A DNA stretch of 64,000 bases from an uncultured Bacteroides sp. (lineage in GTDB: Bacteria; Bacteroidota; Bacteroidia; Bacteroidales; Bacteroidaceae). Position numbers and translations under genes: made by a program. The stretch lies in assembly GCF_963678425.1 (NCBI RefSeq), contig NZ_OY782855.1, forward strand, positions 186,001-250,000, given 5' to 3'. Numbering within the stretch: the first letter of the stretch is position 1; every line of letters starts with the position of its first letter. The notes beneath the pieces are model-generated. The model ran no database searches, was not told the origin of the DNA, and saw only the letters and a program-made list of their open reading frames with translations. Below, piece after piece: positions 25,205 through 34,178 of this stretch.

Positions 25205-26371
25205 ATGGAAATATTATCATCTGCAATTTACGATAAGAAGATTCAATCCTATAATGTTATTATGGAGATGTCGTTAATTGAATATTATGAATTCATTAAA
25301 AGTTCTATGCTTGATAATGAATTTCAAAGAAATAAGGTGAGATCTTCAAAAACAATTTATGCTCTTCTTAAACAAGATCTTATAGCTGGATGTGTTATAC
25401 CTCCTATTGTCTTAGCAATGAATATTGGTATTGAAAAAGAAAAAAGAGAAGATTTACAATATGTAAAAAAAATTATAGAAGAAAATAAGGATAATATTTT
25501 TATATTGGATGGTTTGCAAAGAACATTTACTATACAGGATATATGTATAGATGCCGAAAAAGAATACATTGACAAATCTGCTTTAAACAATCCAATAAGA
25601 GTTGAAATTTATCTTGGTTTGAACAAAGAAGGAGTCCTGTATAGAATGTTAACATTGAATACTGGGCAAACACCTATGAATTTACGCCATCAAATAGAAA
25701 TAATATATTCAGATTTGATTAATGCCCAGAATACATCAGATTTTAGTTTGGTGAAAGATACAGAAAGTGCAAATTTAAATAAAATAGGTTTCTATAAATT
25801 TAGTGATGCTATTGACTCTTTTACTTCATTTTTAGAGAATGATTATTTGCAAATTACAAGAGAAAAACTCCTGTCAACAATTAAATCTTTTGATAATTTG
25901 TCAAAACTAAGAAATGAAACAGATCTTTTTGGTGATTTAATATCTACTTATACTTTATTCTTGAGGCAAGTTGTCAATGCAATTGGTGTTAAGGATATAG
26001 TCTCAGATATTCCTTTAGGAACTAAAGATAATCTTTTTGGCAAGGATGCTTTTACGATTTTTAACAAATCTCAACCGTTAACTGGTTTCGGAGCAGCTAT
26101 ATCCAGACTAATAGAATTGGATGCTTTTATGAATGTTAAAGATCTAAAAAATAATATTTCATCACTTGATCTAGATGATTTGTATGAGGGTATTTTGAAC
26201 TTATTAATTGAACTGAATGACATTAGAATAAGTTCTAAAAAAATAGGTAATGCTCAGAGATGCTTCTTTTATCACTTCTTTCGTATTTATTTTGATAAAA
26301 GAGGAGATTATTTCTTATCAGCCGTTACATCTGTAAAACAGGCAAAACAAGCGTATGATAGAGATAATTAA
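25205..26371 (+). CDS. DGQxR-type (DUF262/DndB-like) protein of a candidate defence operon
   Basis: 388 residues, very AT-rich codons compared with neighbours. No close family was recognised. The motif ILDGLQRTFTI (D102 to R106) matches the DGQxR core of DUF262 and DGQHR proteins, which are ParB/sulfiredoxin-like nucleotide-handling folds found in GmrSD, SspE and DndB-type defence. A second conserved-looking block, LTLNTGQTPMNLRHQIEIIY (N152 onward), resembles the follow-up helix of DGQHR proteins. No DUF1524 HNH nuclease is fused. The stop is 2 bp before the next gene, so the two act as one operon. Function is inferred from motif and context only; a DNA or nucleotide sensor role is plausible. 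Confidence 0.6.
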   Translation: MEILSSAIYDKKIQSYNVIMEMSLIEYYEFIKSSMLDNEFQRNKVRSSKTIYALLKQDLIAGCVIPPIVLAMNIGIEKEKREDLQYVKKIIEENKDNIFILDGLQRTFTIQDICIDAEKEYIDKSALNNPIRVEIYLGLNKEGVLYRMLTLNTGQTPMNLRHQIEIIYSDLINAQNTSDFSLVKDTESANLNKIGFYKFSDAIDSFTSFLENDYLQITREKLLSTIKSFDNLSKLRNETDLFGDLISTYTLFLRQVVNAIGVKDIVSDIPLGTKDNLFGKDAFTIFNKSQPLTGFGAAISRLIELDAFMNVKDLKNNISSLDLDDLYEGILNLLIELNDIRISSKKIGNAQRCFFYHFFRIYFDKRGDYFLSAVTSVKQAKQAYDRDN

Positions 26372-26373
26372 TT

Positions 26374-27531
26374 ATGATATATAGTTATAAAGATAATAAA
26401 ATTTCTTTTGAGGATAATGGAGATATCTATAATTGTCGTTCATTCATACCTCAAAGTGATCTTATTGAAGATAATTATGGATTATTGTTTTTAGGTAGTC
26501 CATATTTTACAGCAGAAAGTGATTTCTATGAAGTCAATCTTAATCGTGGAAAAGATAAGAATAGATTGGGGTGGATTATTCCGATAAATTTTTTATGTAA
26601 TACCGACGATGATTATTTGTCTAAATTAAATGAGTTTTTATTAGATTATGCTGACGTTGCATTTCGTAAGTTATTAACATTTTGCATTAAACAGAATCTA
26701 TTAAATGAGCTTGATTTTGAAATAACTGATATATTGCAAGATTCTACAATTATATTTATATACAAGCAAGATCTTCTTTCTTTCTCGGAAGTTGACTATA
26801 TAATCCCATCTTTATATAATAATGGATTCTATACATTTGACAATCCATTGTTTGTCAATTTTGATGATTTATATTGTTCTAAGTTAATGGAACGTGAATT
26901 TAAAGAAGCTAAAGAAAATGGTTCACTAATCAAGGTAAATTTAAAACTGATACATGAAAAATATTATCATATGGATTTTTTAAAACATTTGTATACTGAT
27001 ATACTAAGAAATAATAGAAATCCTTTTTTCAGATATATTTCTCTTTATCAAGTGATAGAAATATTAATGTCATTTGCATTTGATGACATTTATTTTTCAA
27101 CTATATCTAATTATAACCAAGGAACATATTCTAAAAATGAGTTAAGAGAAAAATTGCAAGATTGCTCAAAAGAAAAAGAATTAATAAATCGAATTTATGA
27201 TAATATAAAACAGACTAGTGCTTATTATAATGATTTTACTGAAGCAGTTAAATCATTGTTTATATTAATGGGTAAAGATATTAGTAGATTGAGAAATTTT
27301 CAAGATTATATGTATGCTTTAAGAAATGCAATTATCCATGATATGAGAAACTTACTAGAATATTCTACTCAAATGACTGATATAGCAGAATGTTATGAAA
27401 AAATAATATTTATGTTATTGCAAGAATGTGAATTAGATAGAAATGATCGAAAGGAACTTTTTGTTATTGATAAAGAATTCACAGCGAAAAATAATAAAAA
27501 AAGGATGGTAAGAGTATATAATAGTATTTAG
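26374..27531 (+). CDS. HEPN-motif protein, partner of the DGQxR gene
   Basis: 385 residues with the same AT-rich composition as its upstream partner, from which it is 2 bp away. The N-terminal 200 residues are unrecognised. The C-terminal third is helical and contains YALRNAIIHDMR, an R-x4-H motif (R317, H322) with the Asn after Arg typical of HEPN ribonucleases. No membrane helices or signal peptide. Many HEPN proteins are RNases used in abortive-infection, toxin-antitoxin or CRISPR ancillary roles. With the DGQxR partner it may form a two-part immune module in which the first protein senses and the second cuts RNA. That model is inference. Confidence 0.6.
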   Translation: MIYSYKDNKISFEDNGDIYNCRSFIPQSDLIEDNYGLLFLGSPYFTAESDFYEVNLNRGKDKNRLGWIIPINFLCNTDDDYLSKLNEFLLDYADVAFRKLLTFCIKQNLLNELDFEITDILQDSTIIFIYKQDLLSFSEVDYIIPSLYNNGFYTFDNPLFVNFDDLYCSKLMEREFKEAKENGSLIKVNLKLIHEKYYHMDFLKHLYTDILRNNRNPFFRYISLYQVIEILMSFAFDDIYFSTISNYNQGTYSKNELREKLQDCSKEKELINRIYDNIKQTSAYYNDFTEAVKSLFILMGKDISRLRNFQDYMYALRNAIIHDMRNLLEYSTQMTDIAECYEKIIFMLLQECELDRNDRKELFVIDKEFTAKNNKKRMVRVYNSI

Positions 27532-27592
27532 ATTATAGACGTGTTGTTAAGATATTTATGTTAATTATATTTTAGATAACTTTAATTTATGA

Positions 27593-27612
27593 GGAGCTAT
27601 TCAAATAGCTCC
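27593..27612 (+). terminator. Short hairpin after the HEPN gene
   Basis: GGAGCTA (27593-27599) pairs with TAGCTCC (27606-27612), followed by CCATTTTATT. It is 60 bp beyond the HEPN-gene stop. It could equally serve the pseudogene on the other strand. Confidence 0.45.
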
Positions 27613-27811
27613 CCATTTTATTCAACTTAATTTAGCTTACTAACACGAAGTTCGTCAAGCATAGCCTGATTTATAAGCAGATTCATGTTCTCATTATACT
27701 GCATATAGATTGGGGATATTTTATGCTTTCCGGCTGAAAGATGAATTTGAATAGGGTTGCTCCATTCTTAGTTACCACACTCATAATTACCTCTTTGAGA
27801 GAATATACTTA
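27605..27811. repeat. Left copy of an imperfect 0.2-kb direct repeat
   Basis: The block resembles 29668-29872 almost base for base with scattered substitutions, including the non-coding run ATAGCTCCCCATTTTATTCA beyond the stop codon. The right copy is the intact 3' end of the glycosidase gene at 29690. The two copies bracket a 1.9-kb insert with a DUF4143 fragment, a VOC gene and a DUF5131 gene. Confidence 0.85.
27627..27811 (-). pseudogene. Fragment of MGH1-like glycosidase C-terminus
   Basis: On the minus strand it encodes SIFSQRG, then SNPIQIHLSAGKHKIS, YNENMNLLINQAMLDELRV and SKLN before TAA (27627-27629). The intact gene at 29690 has SNPLQVHLSAGKHKIS and QAMLDELRVTKLN. A TAA stop at 27768-27770 interrupts the frame and all of the catalytic part is absent. 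It is a leftover of a duplicated CBM35-like tail. Confidence 0.85.
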
Positions 27812-27840
27812 TTAACTTTCCGTAGCTTAGGTTATCTCTG

Positions 27841-28212
27841 CTAGATACATTCAAGCAGATTAAAGATTTTGGTAGTGTAATCACTCATAAATAAAGGAAT
27901 ATTCAAAAGATTATCGTCTTTTGAAAGATTTAACCCAGAGTATCGGATTCTATATTTAGGCTGAAACTTGGTATTATAAATTTGCAGGCTTTTTCCACGT
28001 ACATTTATACCAGACTTAACTTCTATGGGGAATATGTAATCTTTATCCTGCAAAATAAAATCCACTTCAGCAGAGCGGGCTGAGGGCCAGTAGCGTAGTG
28101 GAACTTCAAATTGCGTTTTCAAGCTTTGCAAAATATAGTTTTCTGCTAATGCTCCTTTAAATTCTGTAAAACCGGATGCTTGAGATTGTCTCGTCCTGAT
28201 GTGGGTGGACAA
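27841..28212 (-). pseudogene. DUF4143 C-terminal fragment of an AAA ATPase
   Basis: 123 residues. EFKGALAENYILQSLKTQ, YWPSARSAEVDFILQ and IFPIEVKSGINVRGKSLQIY are hallmark DUF4143 segments: the EVDF and EVKSG residues form a PD-(D/E)xK-like core at the end of AAA_14 ATPases. A full protein is about 380-420 residues; the whole ATPase part is missing and the first 14 residues here are not family-like. It therefore looks truncated at its 5' end. It sits inside the duplicated-tail insert and is unlikely to be functional alone. Confidence 0.75.
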
Positions 28213-28460
28213 TTCATGTATGAAGGAGCTACCTATGAACTGTGATTTTGGATGATATTAGTCAAAAAATATGTTGTTAATATAAATATGATTTTTACCT
28301 TTGGGAACAAAAAATAAAACAATTGAAATTAATAAGCATATAATCATCAAAGGGCTTAATCAAATCAGAATCGTGGTTTGCAATAAATATAGTAGTTTGT
28401 ATATGGTTCATATCCAGCAATCTAAAAACAAATATAGAAATAAACTTAAATAGAATATTT

Positions 28461-28862
28461 ATGAAATTCAGTAACGTAAGATTATTAGTCAAAGACTACA
28501 AAAAATGCTTTAAATTTTACACAGAACAATTAGGATTTGAACCACTTTGGGGAGATGAAAACGGATGTTATGCTTCATTTAAAGTGGCAGACGGGATTGA
28601 AGGATTTGCCATTTTTGTTTCTGATTTTATGGCTCCTGCTGTTGGAAATGTTGAAAAAATACAACCGATTGGTTATAGGGAAAAATCAATGGTTGTTTTT
28701 GAAGTTGAGAATGTGGATGATACCTATCAAACATTTTTAAAAAAAGGCATTAACTTTATTAATGAACCGACTGATATGCCCGATTGGGGAATGAGAGTTG
28801 TTCACTTGCGAGACCCGGAAGAAAATTTAATTGAGTTTTTTACACCTTTAGCTGCACAGTAA
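28461..28862 (+). CDS. VOC family (glyoxalase/bleomycin-resistance-like) protein
   Basis: 133 residues, a single VOC module. It starts FSNVRLLVKDYKKCFKFYTE and ends HLRDPEENLIEFFTPL, where the His and Glu of HLRDPEENLIEF are usual metal-binding positions. The family includes glyoxalases, dioxygenases and antibiotic-binding proteins; the substrate is not evident. Its stop is 1 bp before the DUF5131 start, so co-translation is likely. Both genes lie inside the 1.9-kb insert between the duplicated glycosidase tails and may have arrived together. Confidence 0.88.
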   Translation: MKFSNVRLLVKDYKKCFKFYTEQLGFEPLWGDENGCYASFKVADGIEGFAIFVSDFMAPAVGNVEKIQPIGYREKSMVVFEVENVDDTYQTFLKKGINFINEPTDMPDWGMRVVHLRDPEENLIEFFTPLAAQ

Positions 28863-28863
28863 T

Positions 28864-29586
28864 ATGAATTGGGAACCGTGGACAGGTTGTTATAAAATAA
28901 GCGATGGTTGCACTTACTGCTATTTCTATGGTCCTTTCTCAAAACGTTTCGGACAAAATAATGTATATAAAACGAACGAATTTGATAAACCTATAGCTAA
29001 AACGACAAAGGGTATATATAAAGTTCAAAGCGGAAAGATTGTTGCAACTTGTTTCGCAAGCGATTTTTTTATTGCAGAAGCTGATGAATGGCGTAAAGAA
29101 GCTTGGGCAATGATAAAGAAACGACCTGACCTTGACTTTTTGATTTTAACTAAACGCATCGACCGCTTTAATATTTCTCTACCAACCGATTGGGGAGATG
29201 GATATGATAATGTGAATATAGGGTGCACAATTGAAAATCAGGAATCAGCTGATTATCGACTGCCTTTGTTTTTATCCTATCCCATTAAAAGGAGATTTAT
29301 AGCAGCTGCACCACTTTTGGGCGCTATTGATATATCGGCTTATCTTGACGGAATTGAGCATGTTACCGTAGGTGGTGAAACAGGACGAGAAGCTCGTATA
29401 TGTAATTACGATTGGGTTTTATATATTCGGGAGCAATGTGTTAAAGCTGGAAAAACCTTTTGGTTTAAAAACACAGGTTCGTTTTTTAAATATGACGGCA
29501 CAGTTCAAAAAATCAATCCATTCAAGCAGAGTTGTGTAGCAAAAGAACTTGGAATTAATATTTTAAACGGCAAAAAGCTTTTTTAA
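28864..29586 (+). CDS. DUF5131 (phage Gp37/Gp68-like) protein
   Basis: 240 residues. The N-terminus NWEPWTGCYKISDGCTYCYF carries a cysteine cluster (GCxKxSDGCxYCY) typical of DUF5131 proteins, which are thought to have a radical-SAM-like barrel. Further family blocks are SDFFIAEADEWRKEAWAMI, DFLILTKRIDRF, NVNIGCTIENQ and VTVGGETGREARIC, and then FWFKNTGSFF. Homologues are frequent in phages and mobile islands; the reaction is not established. The gene follows the VOC gene after 1 bp. This protein has shorter loops than phage versions but appears intact. Confidence 0.88.
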   Translation: MNWEPWTGCYKISDGCTYCYFYGPFSKRFGQNNVYKTNEFDKPIAKTTKGIYKVQSGKIVATCFASDFFIAEADEWRKEAWAMIKKRPDLDFLILTKRIDRFNISLPTDWGDGYDNVNIGCTIENQESADYRLPLFLSYPIKRRFIAAAPLLGAIDISAYLDGIEHVTVGGETGREARICNYDWVLYIREQCVKAGKTFWFKNTGSFFKYDGTVQKINPFKQSCVAKELGINILNGKKLF

Positions 29587-29667
29587 TCATATCAAAAGCA
29601 GAAGGAGTTATAATATAAAATGCCAGCCAAATGTGTATAATAAATGGAGAGCATCCTCAAAACTCAG

Positions 29668-29872
29668 ATAGCTCCCCATTTTATTCAACTTAATTAAGCT
29701 TAGTAACACGAAGCTCATCAAGCATTGCCTGGTTGATAACAAGATTCATATTCTCGTTATATGGCATATAGGTTAGGGAAATTTTGTGTTTTCCGGCTGA
29801 AAGGTGAACTTGAAGAGGATTGCTCCATCCCCAGTTGCTCCACTCATGCTTTCCTCTTTGAGGGAATATACT
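29668..29872. repeat. Right copy of the imperfect 0.2-kb direct repeat
   Basis: Covers the intact last 60 or so codons and 22 bp of 3' flank of the glycosidase gene at 29690. See the left copy at 27605-27811. The left copy has a stop codon and the right one is open, so the right copy is the parental one. Confidence 0.85.
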
Positions 29873-32368
29873 AACTCCTGCTTTTTGTCCATCGATAAAG
29901 AGGGTACGGATTGCACATTCATTTTCGGTATTGGTGGGGCCATTACCATTGGCATAACGCCAGTCGAATGCATAATCACCTTCTGTACTTATCGTTATAT
30001 CGATTTCAATGTTAGTGTTTTCTTTCTTATTGATTTCAACAAATCCATCGCCTTTATATCCTTGAAAATTGGCTGAAGACTTCGGGGCGAACTGCTCTAC
30101 CTCATAAATCTGTGCAGGGAATATTTGAATCGGCTCGCTGGCAAAAGAGGTGAATCCGCCTTTTTGAATTGCTGCAACCTGGAATTCTCCTTTTTCATCT
30201 CCTAATAAGATGGAAGAATCTGAAGTCTCTTTCCATAACTTTCCGTCTTTATAGACTTCATACTTCACTGCACTTTCAATGGGTTGCCATTGCAATCTGC
30301 CTTCATTCAATTGTACAACAGGCATTAATGGTGATGAAGCATTTTCTACAAGATTAATTTTCATGGGGTGAAATTCATTATCTGCCATTACAATTTTAAC
30401 AGAATGATGTCCGGTGATGTTTGCATCGATCACGGGTTCACTCTCTTTTCCATCAATGAGAAATGACTTTATCCTATTTCCATACCCCTCTAAAGATATA
30501 TCCAATATGGCTTTTCGATAAGGAAAGCCGGTTAATTGACGTTTTCCTTTCAAGGCTTTGGGTACGAACGGAGAGAAGCTCAACTGATTATCCCCGAACC
30601 GAATACCGAAAAGTAGACGATGAGTGATGCTGAGGTTGCCGGATAAGCTCCACAACATATTGCTGGAATTGATCTGCGTACCCAGAAAATCGCCGGACTC
30701 GGCTACGAAATTCTCTTTATTGGTGCAGAACAGAGCCGCAGCGCGATAAATACTGCCAATTGCCTGCATCACTCCGGCTTCATTTCCTCCTTTTGCAGAT
30801 GCGTGCATCCAGTAGGAAGAAACAAAAGGCCACACGGCATTGTTGTGATAAGGCGGCATATCGGCAATGTGAGGATAAAATATGGGCGCACCAAAAGGTA
30901 CAACCGGATTATTCTCGGTCACTTGCTTTGCTTGTTCGGGAGAGGTTACATCAAACAACACAGCTAATGCTTCACCCAACGATTCACTTTTGGGTGATTT
31001 GATGTAATTGTTTCTGCCATAAAGATATTGTGCATAATAACCTTTATCGACCATCCACAGATTTTTGTTGATAGCCTCTTTTAATGCTAAAGCTTTCTGT
31101 TCATATTGCCCGGATACTTCCGGCTGACCTAAAAGTTTGGCTATATGGCTAAATACATTCAATGCCTGATAATGAACTGCATTGGTACCAATACATTCCG
31201 ATTGATAAATATCAGCCGGCTGCATCCATCTGGGGTAACTTTGCTCGCGCCAATCAATGAATGAAGATTCTCCCATCATCAAACCATTTCTTGGATTGTA
31301 GACTGTTTCAAAGTCGTCTTCCAGAGAATTCTTTATGATAGGGTAGATGGTTTTCAACCATTGTTGGTCACCCGTTACTTTATAAATTTCGTAAGCTGCA
31401 ATAGCCCAGATCATCCGGTCGCTGGAACATGGCCATGCACCACCTGTTCCCGTGTCCTGAATAATCCGTCCGCGAGAATTGACTTTCCGCATCAGACTGT
31501 TCATTGATACTTTGGGTTGCATATATGCCATACTTAAGATAATGCTGTAACTTACATCACGAGTCCACACCCCGGGCCATTCTTTACCGGTTCGCAAAGT
31601 GCTATCCTTTTCTATGGCGTTTTGCATTTCATCCAGTGAGAGATTATAAATTGCATTCTCAAGCATTGTGGGAGCTTTCAACTGAGGACAAGCCGAAATA
31701 TCATTCTTGAGCGACCATCGGAAAATGCCTCCACGCTGTTTGCTTGTATCATTCAATGTGAGTCTGGTTTCATAAATTCCATCTCCATCCTCATCGGTCA
31801 ATTGCAGGATGGGGTGATTTACCAGATTATCAAAATCCCATATCAGAGGATCGGCATCACCTGCTACATACACTCCTTTAAAATCTTCCTTATAGATTTT
31901 CTGCCCTGTACGGGTTACGTAATATCCCTGATTATTAAAGGATTTCAGCACCTCGCGCATATCCAGGCGAATGGTTAATGCTGTGTTTTGCTGAAGAATT
32001 ACTCCCTCTGCTTCCTGCTTATCTGCTTTGAGCAATTCACCAAATTTGATAACCGGAGTCTCTGACTTTCCACTGATGGCTTTGCAAATAAAACTATGAT
32101 CTTGCCCCGAGGGCATTTCGTTGTCTTTACCGTTTATGGCAAATTTAAAATGAATCAGAGCCGGTTTGTACAAATTGACAGGACTTTGATAATTTGATTC
32201 CAGCGCTGTGCCTGAAAGTGCTTTTCCTGTATAATTGCCTTGAACAATCCGATCTGAATACCATTTATATTTTTGAGTGGTAAGGATGTTGTCCTGCTTG
32301 CTCAAGGATGAGCAAGAGGACAAACATACAGCACACAAAAACATAATACCTATCTGTAATTTATTCAT
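29690..32368 (-). CDS. MGH1-like (six-hairpin) glycosidase lipoprotein with CBM35-like tail
   Basis: 892 residues. A lipoprotein signal ends at CLSSCSSL. A beta-rich N-domain (about 40-250) precedes an alpha/alpha barrel with GVWTRDVSYSIILSMAYMQP, WPCSSDRMIWAIAAYEIYKV, GESSFIDWREQSYPRWMQP, YHNNAVWPFVSSYWMHAS and GNLSITHRLLFGI, as in MGH1-like/GH63-type or debranching-type glycosidases. A fibronectin-like part and a CBM35-like beta-sandwich (starting IYEVEQFAP) close the protein. It is the last gene of the PUL, after the GH66 enzyme, and probably removes glucose units from oligosaccharides made by that enzyme. The CAZy family is not settled from sequence. Confidence 0.75.
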   Translation of the reverse strand: MNKLQIGIMFLCAVCLSSCSSLSKQDNILTTQKYKWYSDRIVQGNYTGKALSGTALESNYQSPVNLYKPALIHFKFAINGKDNEMPSGQDHSFICKAISGKSETPVIKFGELLKADKQEAEGVILQQNTALTIRLDMREVLKSFNNQGYYVTRTGQKIYKEDFKGVYVAGDADPLIWDFDNLVNHPILQLTDEDGDGIYETRLTLNDTSKQRGGIFRWSLKNDISACPQLKAPTMLENAIYNLSLDEMQNAIEKDSTLRTGKEWPGVWTRDVSYSIILSMAYMQPKVSMNSLMRKVNSRGRIIQDTGTGGAWPCSSDRMIWAIAAYEIYKVTGDQQWLKTIYPIIKNSLEDDFETVYNPRNGLMMGESSFIDWREQSYPRWMQPADIYQSECIGTNAVHYQALNVFSHIAKLLGQPEVSGQYEQKALALKEAINKNLWMVDKGYYAQYLYGRNNYIKSPKSESLGEALAVLFDVTSPEQAKQVTENNPVVPFGAPIFYPHIADMPPYHNNAVWPFVSSYWMHASAKGGNEAGVMQAIGSIYRAAALFCTNKENFVAESGDFLGTQINSSNMLWSLSGNLSITHRLLFGIRFGDNQLSFSPFVPKALKGKRQLTGFPYRKAILDISLEGYGNRIKSFLIDGKESEPVIDANITGHHSVKIVMADNEFHPMKINLVENASSPLMPVVQLNEGRLQWQPIESAVKYEVYKDGKLWKETSDSSILLGDEKGEFQVAAIQKGGFTSFASEPIQIFPAQIYEVEQFAPKSSANFQGYKGDGFVEINKKENTNIEIDITISTEGDYAFDWRYANGNGPTNTENECAIRTLFIDGQKAGVSIFPQRGKHEWSNWGWSNPLQVHLSAGKHKISLTYMPYNENMNLVINQAMLDELRVTKLN

Positions 32369-32394
32369 AATATTTACTGATAATAGGAGGCTGA

Positions 32395-34167
32395 TTATTG
32401 ATATTCAACAACAATCATGTCCCAGTATTTCAATGATGGTAACTTAAAGGTTACACTGGCTGCACTCTGATGAAATTCAAGTTCCTGACTTACGCCACCA
32501 TCAATATCCGGTGATGCAAACCATATTCTCTTAATGGTATTCGTCTCTTTTAATCTAAAAGAAGGAGTAGAAATCAAAGAGGGTTCGGGCATACTTCCGT
32601 CCAGATCTCGCCAACTGAAATAATTGGCATTGGACAGATTGATAAGATGAATCACTTCGCATTTGTTATTCACCTTTTTAGCCAGTACGGATACATTTCC
32701 TGTTGATGGAGGCCATGCAGATACATTCATCTTACCATTAGTGCAACTGAGGTCGACCGTAGAGAATGAACCACCATTACGCAACAGGTTCTCATAACCG
32801 GTAAGAAAATCATAATAGCTAACCATTGCTTTTTGAAGTGTGCCGTCCATCTGAAGATTACTGTTCGGGAAATATTCCTTGCCAAGCATGTGCTCACCCA
32901 TCTCGAGGTGTGATCCGCCTAATGCAAACATAACTGCATCAGCTAAAATAACTCCCGGAGTATTGAAATAACCTTTGTTATTGGCCTTATCATAATTCAT
33001 ATAAGCAGCAAACACAGTTTTATAATTTCCATAAGAGGTGTTTTCGTCAATAATATCTTTCAACGAAGAATAATTTGCATCATTACTCCAAACCTCATTG
33101 TACAGGAAGTCCACATTACCACTTTCGGCAATTCTCTGCTGTCCATACCGGGCAACAGCATTCATAACCAATCGTTTGCCGGGGTGTTTTGCCTTCATAG
33201 CCTGAATAAACGTCTTAAAGCCGGCAGCCATATCAATAGCATTCCCATTGTAATCATAGTCTGCACCACGATCACCCAACTGATCAATATGGTATCCATC
33301 GAAATCAAAAACTGAATATACATCATCATTCTGTTTTGCCAGATAGTTTTGCCAACCTGTATTATTGGGATCGACCAGATAGATTGAACTCTTAAACATA
33401 GGAGCACTCAAAGAACAGACATCGCGGTTGCTGTGATTACGGTCTTTATACAGATTCCATGAAGTTTCTGCACCATCAGAAGCTGCATCGGAAAGTACTC
33501 CATAGCATAAGTTATAGAACATTGTTTTCATGCCCGCCTTATGAGCAGCTGAAATGTAGTTTTTTACTGTAATAAGCGATGTGTTGCGGTTTGCAATATC
33601 TGTCCAGTTATTGTCCGGTTTATCCGGAGTGCCAGCTAAGGGTTTGTGGTGCTTGCACTGCCAGTCGTAGAATTGCAATCCATTAATATGATAACGCTTC
33701 AAGCTAGTAATAACAGAGTTGATAGCTGAAGTTGACATATCATCGAAATTGGAAAGAAATCCATAACGAGGAAACTGTGTCCAGTCACTTGATACATCTA
33801 CGGCAATAGAACCTAAAACTGTTTCTTTTCCGTCACTGGTTGTAGTATATACTTTAACCATATAACCACGATAATCAGTGGATGGGGCGGTCCAGCTCCA
33901 TGTTGCAGAAGAGAGTGTCTGTTCGCTTAACTTATCACCCAAATAGTAGTATGCCGCTTTGGCTGAAGATGGCAGGGTGGTAGCAGTAAACGTAACTGTT
34001 TCTCCAGGTGAATAACACGCTTTGTCTGTTGACAATGTTACAAAAGTAATATTTTGTTCAGGCGTATCACCACCTGTTCCGGTGGAGCCTTCTCCACTGG
34101 AACAAGATCCATTTAAAGGAACCAGACATACAAATAATAAAGATATAATTGTTCTGTTAATTCTCAT
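32395..34167 (-). CDS. GH66 endo-dextranase-like lipoprotein
   Basis: 590 residues with a lipobox ending LNGSC. Ig-like N-domain (about 35-130), then a GH66 catalytic barrel: PRYGFLSNFD, LKRYHINGLQFYDWQCKHHK, and FDGYHIDQLGDRG. By family analogy the nucleophile is Asp295 (HID) and the acid/base Glu358 (FLYNEVW), 63 residues apart. GH66 enzymes are dextranases or cycloisomaltooligosaccharide glucanotransferases acting on alpha-1,6-glucan. It is next to SusC/D/E genes and the SusR-like regulator, as in the GH66-containing dextran PUL of B. thetaiotaomicron. Endo-cleavage at the cell surface is the inferred role. Confidence 0.88.
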   Translation of the reverse strand: MRINRTIISLLFVCLVPLNGSCSSGEGSTGTGGDTPEQNITFVTLSTDKACYSPGETVTFTATTLPSSAKAAYYYLGDKLSEQTLSSATWSWTAPSTDYRGYMVKVYTTTSDGKETVLGSIAVDVSSDWTQFPRYGFLSNFDDMSTSAINSVITSLKRYHINGLQFYDWQCKHHKPLAGTPDKPDNNWTDIANRNTSLITVKNYISAAHKAGMKTMFYNLCYGVLSDAASDGAETSWNLYKDRNHSNRDVCSLSAPMFKSSIYLVDPNNTGWQNYLAKQNDDVYSVFDFDGYHIDQLGDRGADYDYNGNAIDMAAGFKTFIQAMKAKHPGKRLVMNAVARYGQQRIAESGNVDFLYNEVWSNDANYSSLKDIIDENTSYGNYKTVFAAYMNYDKANNKGYFNTPGVILADAVMFALGGSHLEMGEHMLGKEYFPNSNLQMDGTLQKAMVSYYDFLTGYENLLRNGGSFSTVDLSCTNGKMNVSAWPPSTGNVSVLAKKVNNKCEVIHLINLSNANYFSWRDLDGSMPEPSLISTPSFRLKETNTIKRIWFASPDIDGGVSQELEFHQSAASVTFKLPSLKYWDMIVVEYQ

Positions 34168-34178
34168 TGGTATAGTTC

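Noticed and set aside
28295..28492. 65-codon minus frame overlapping the VOC gene start
   Set aside because: It overlaps the VOC start and only a short part looks ABC-like; not strong enough for a gene call.
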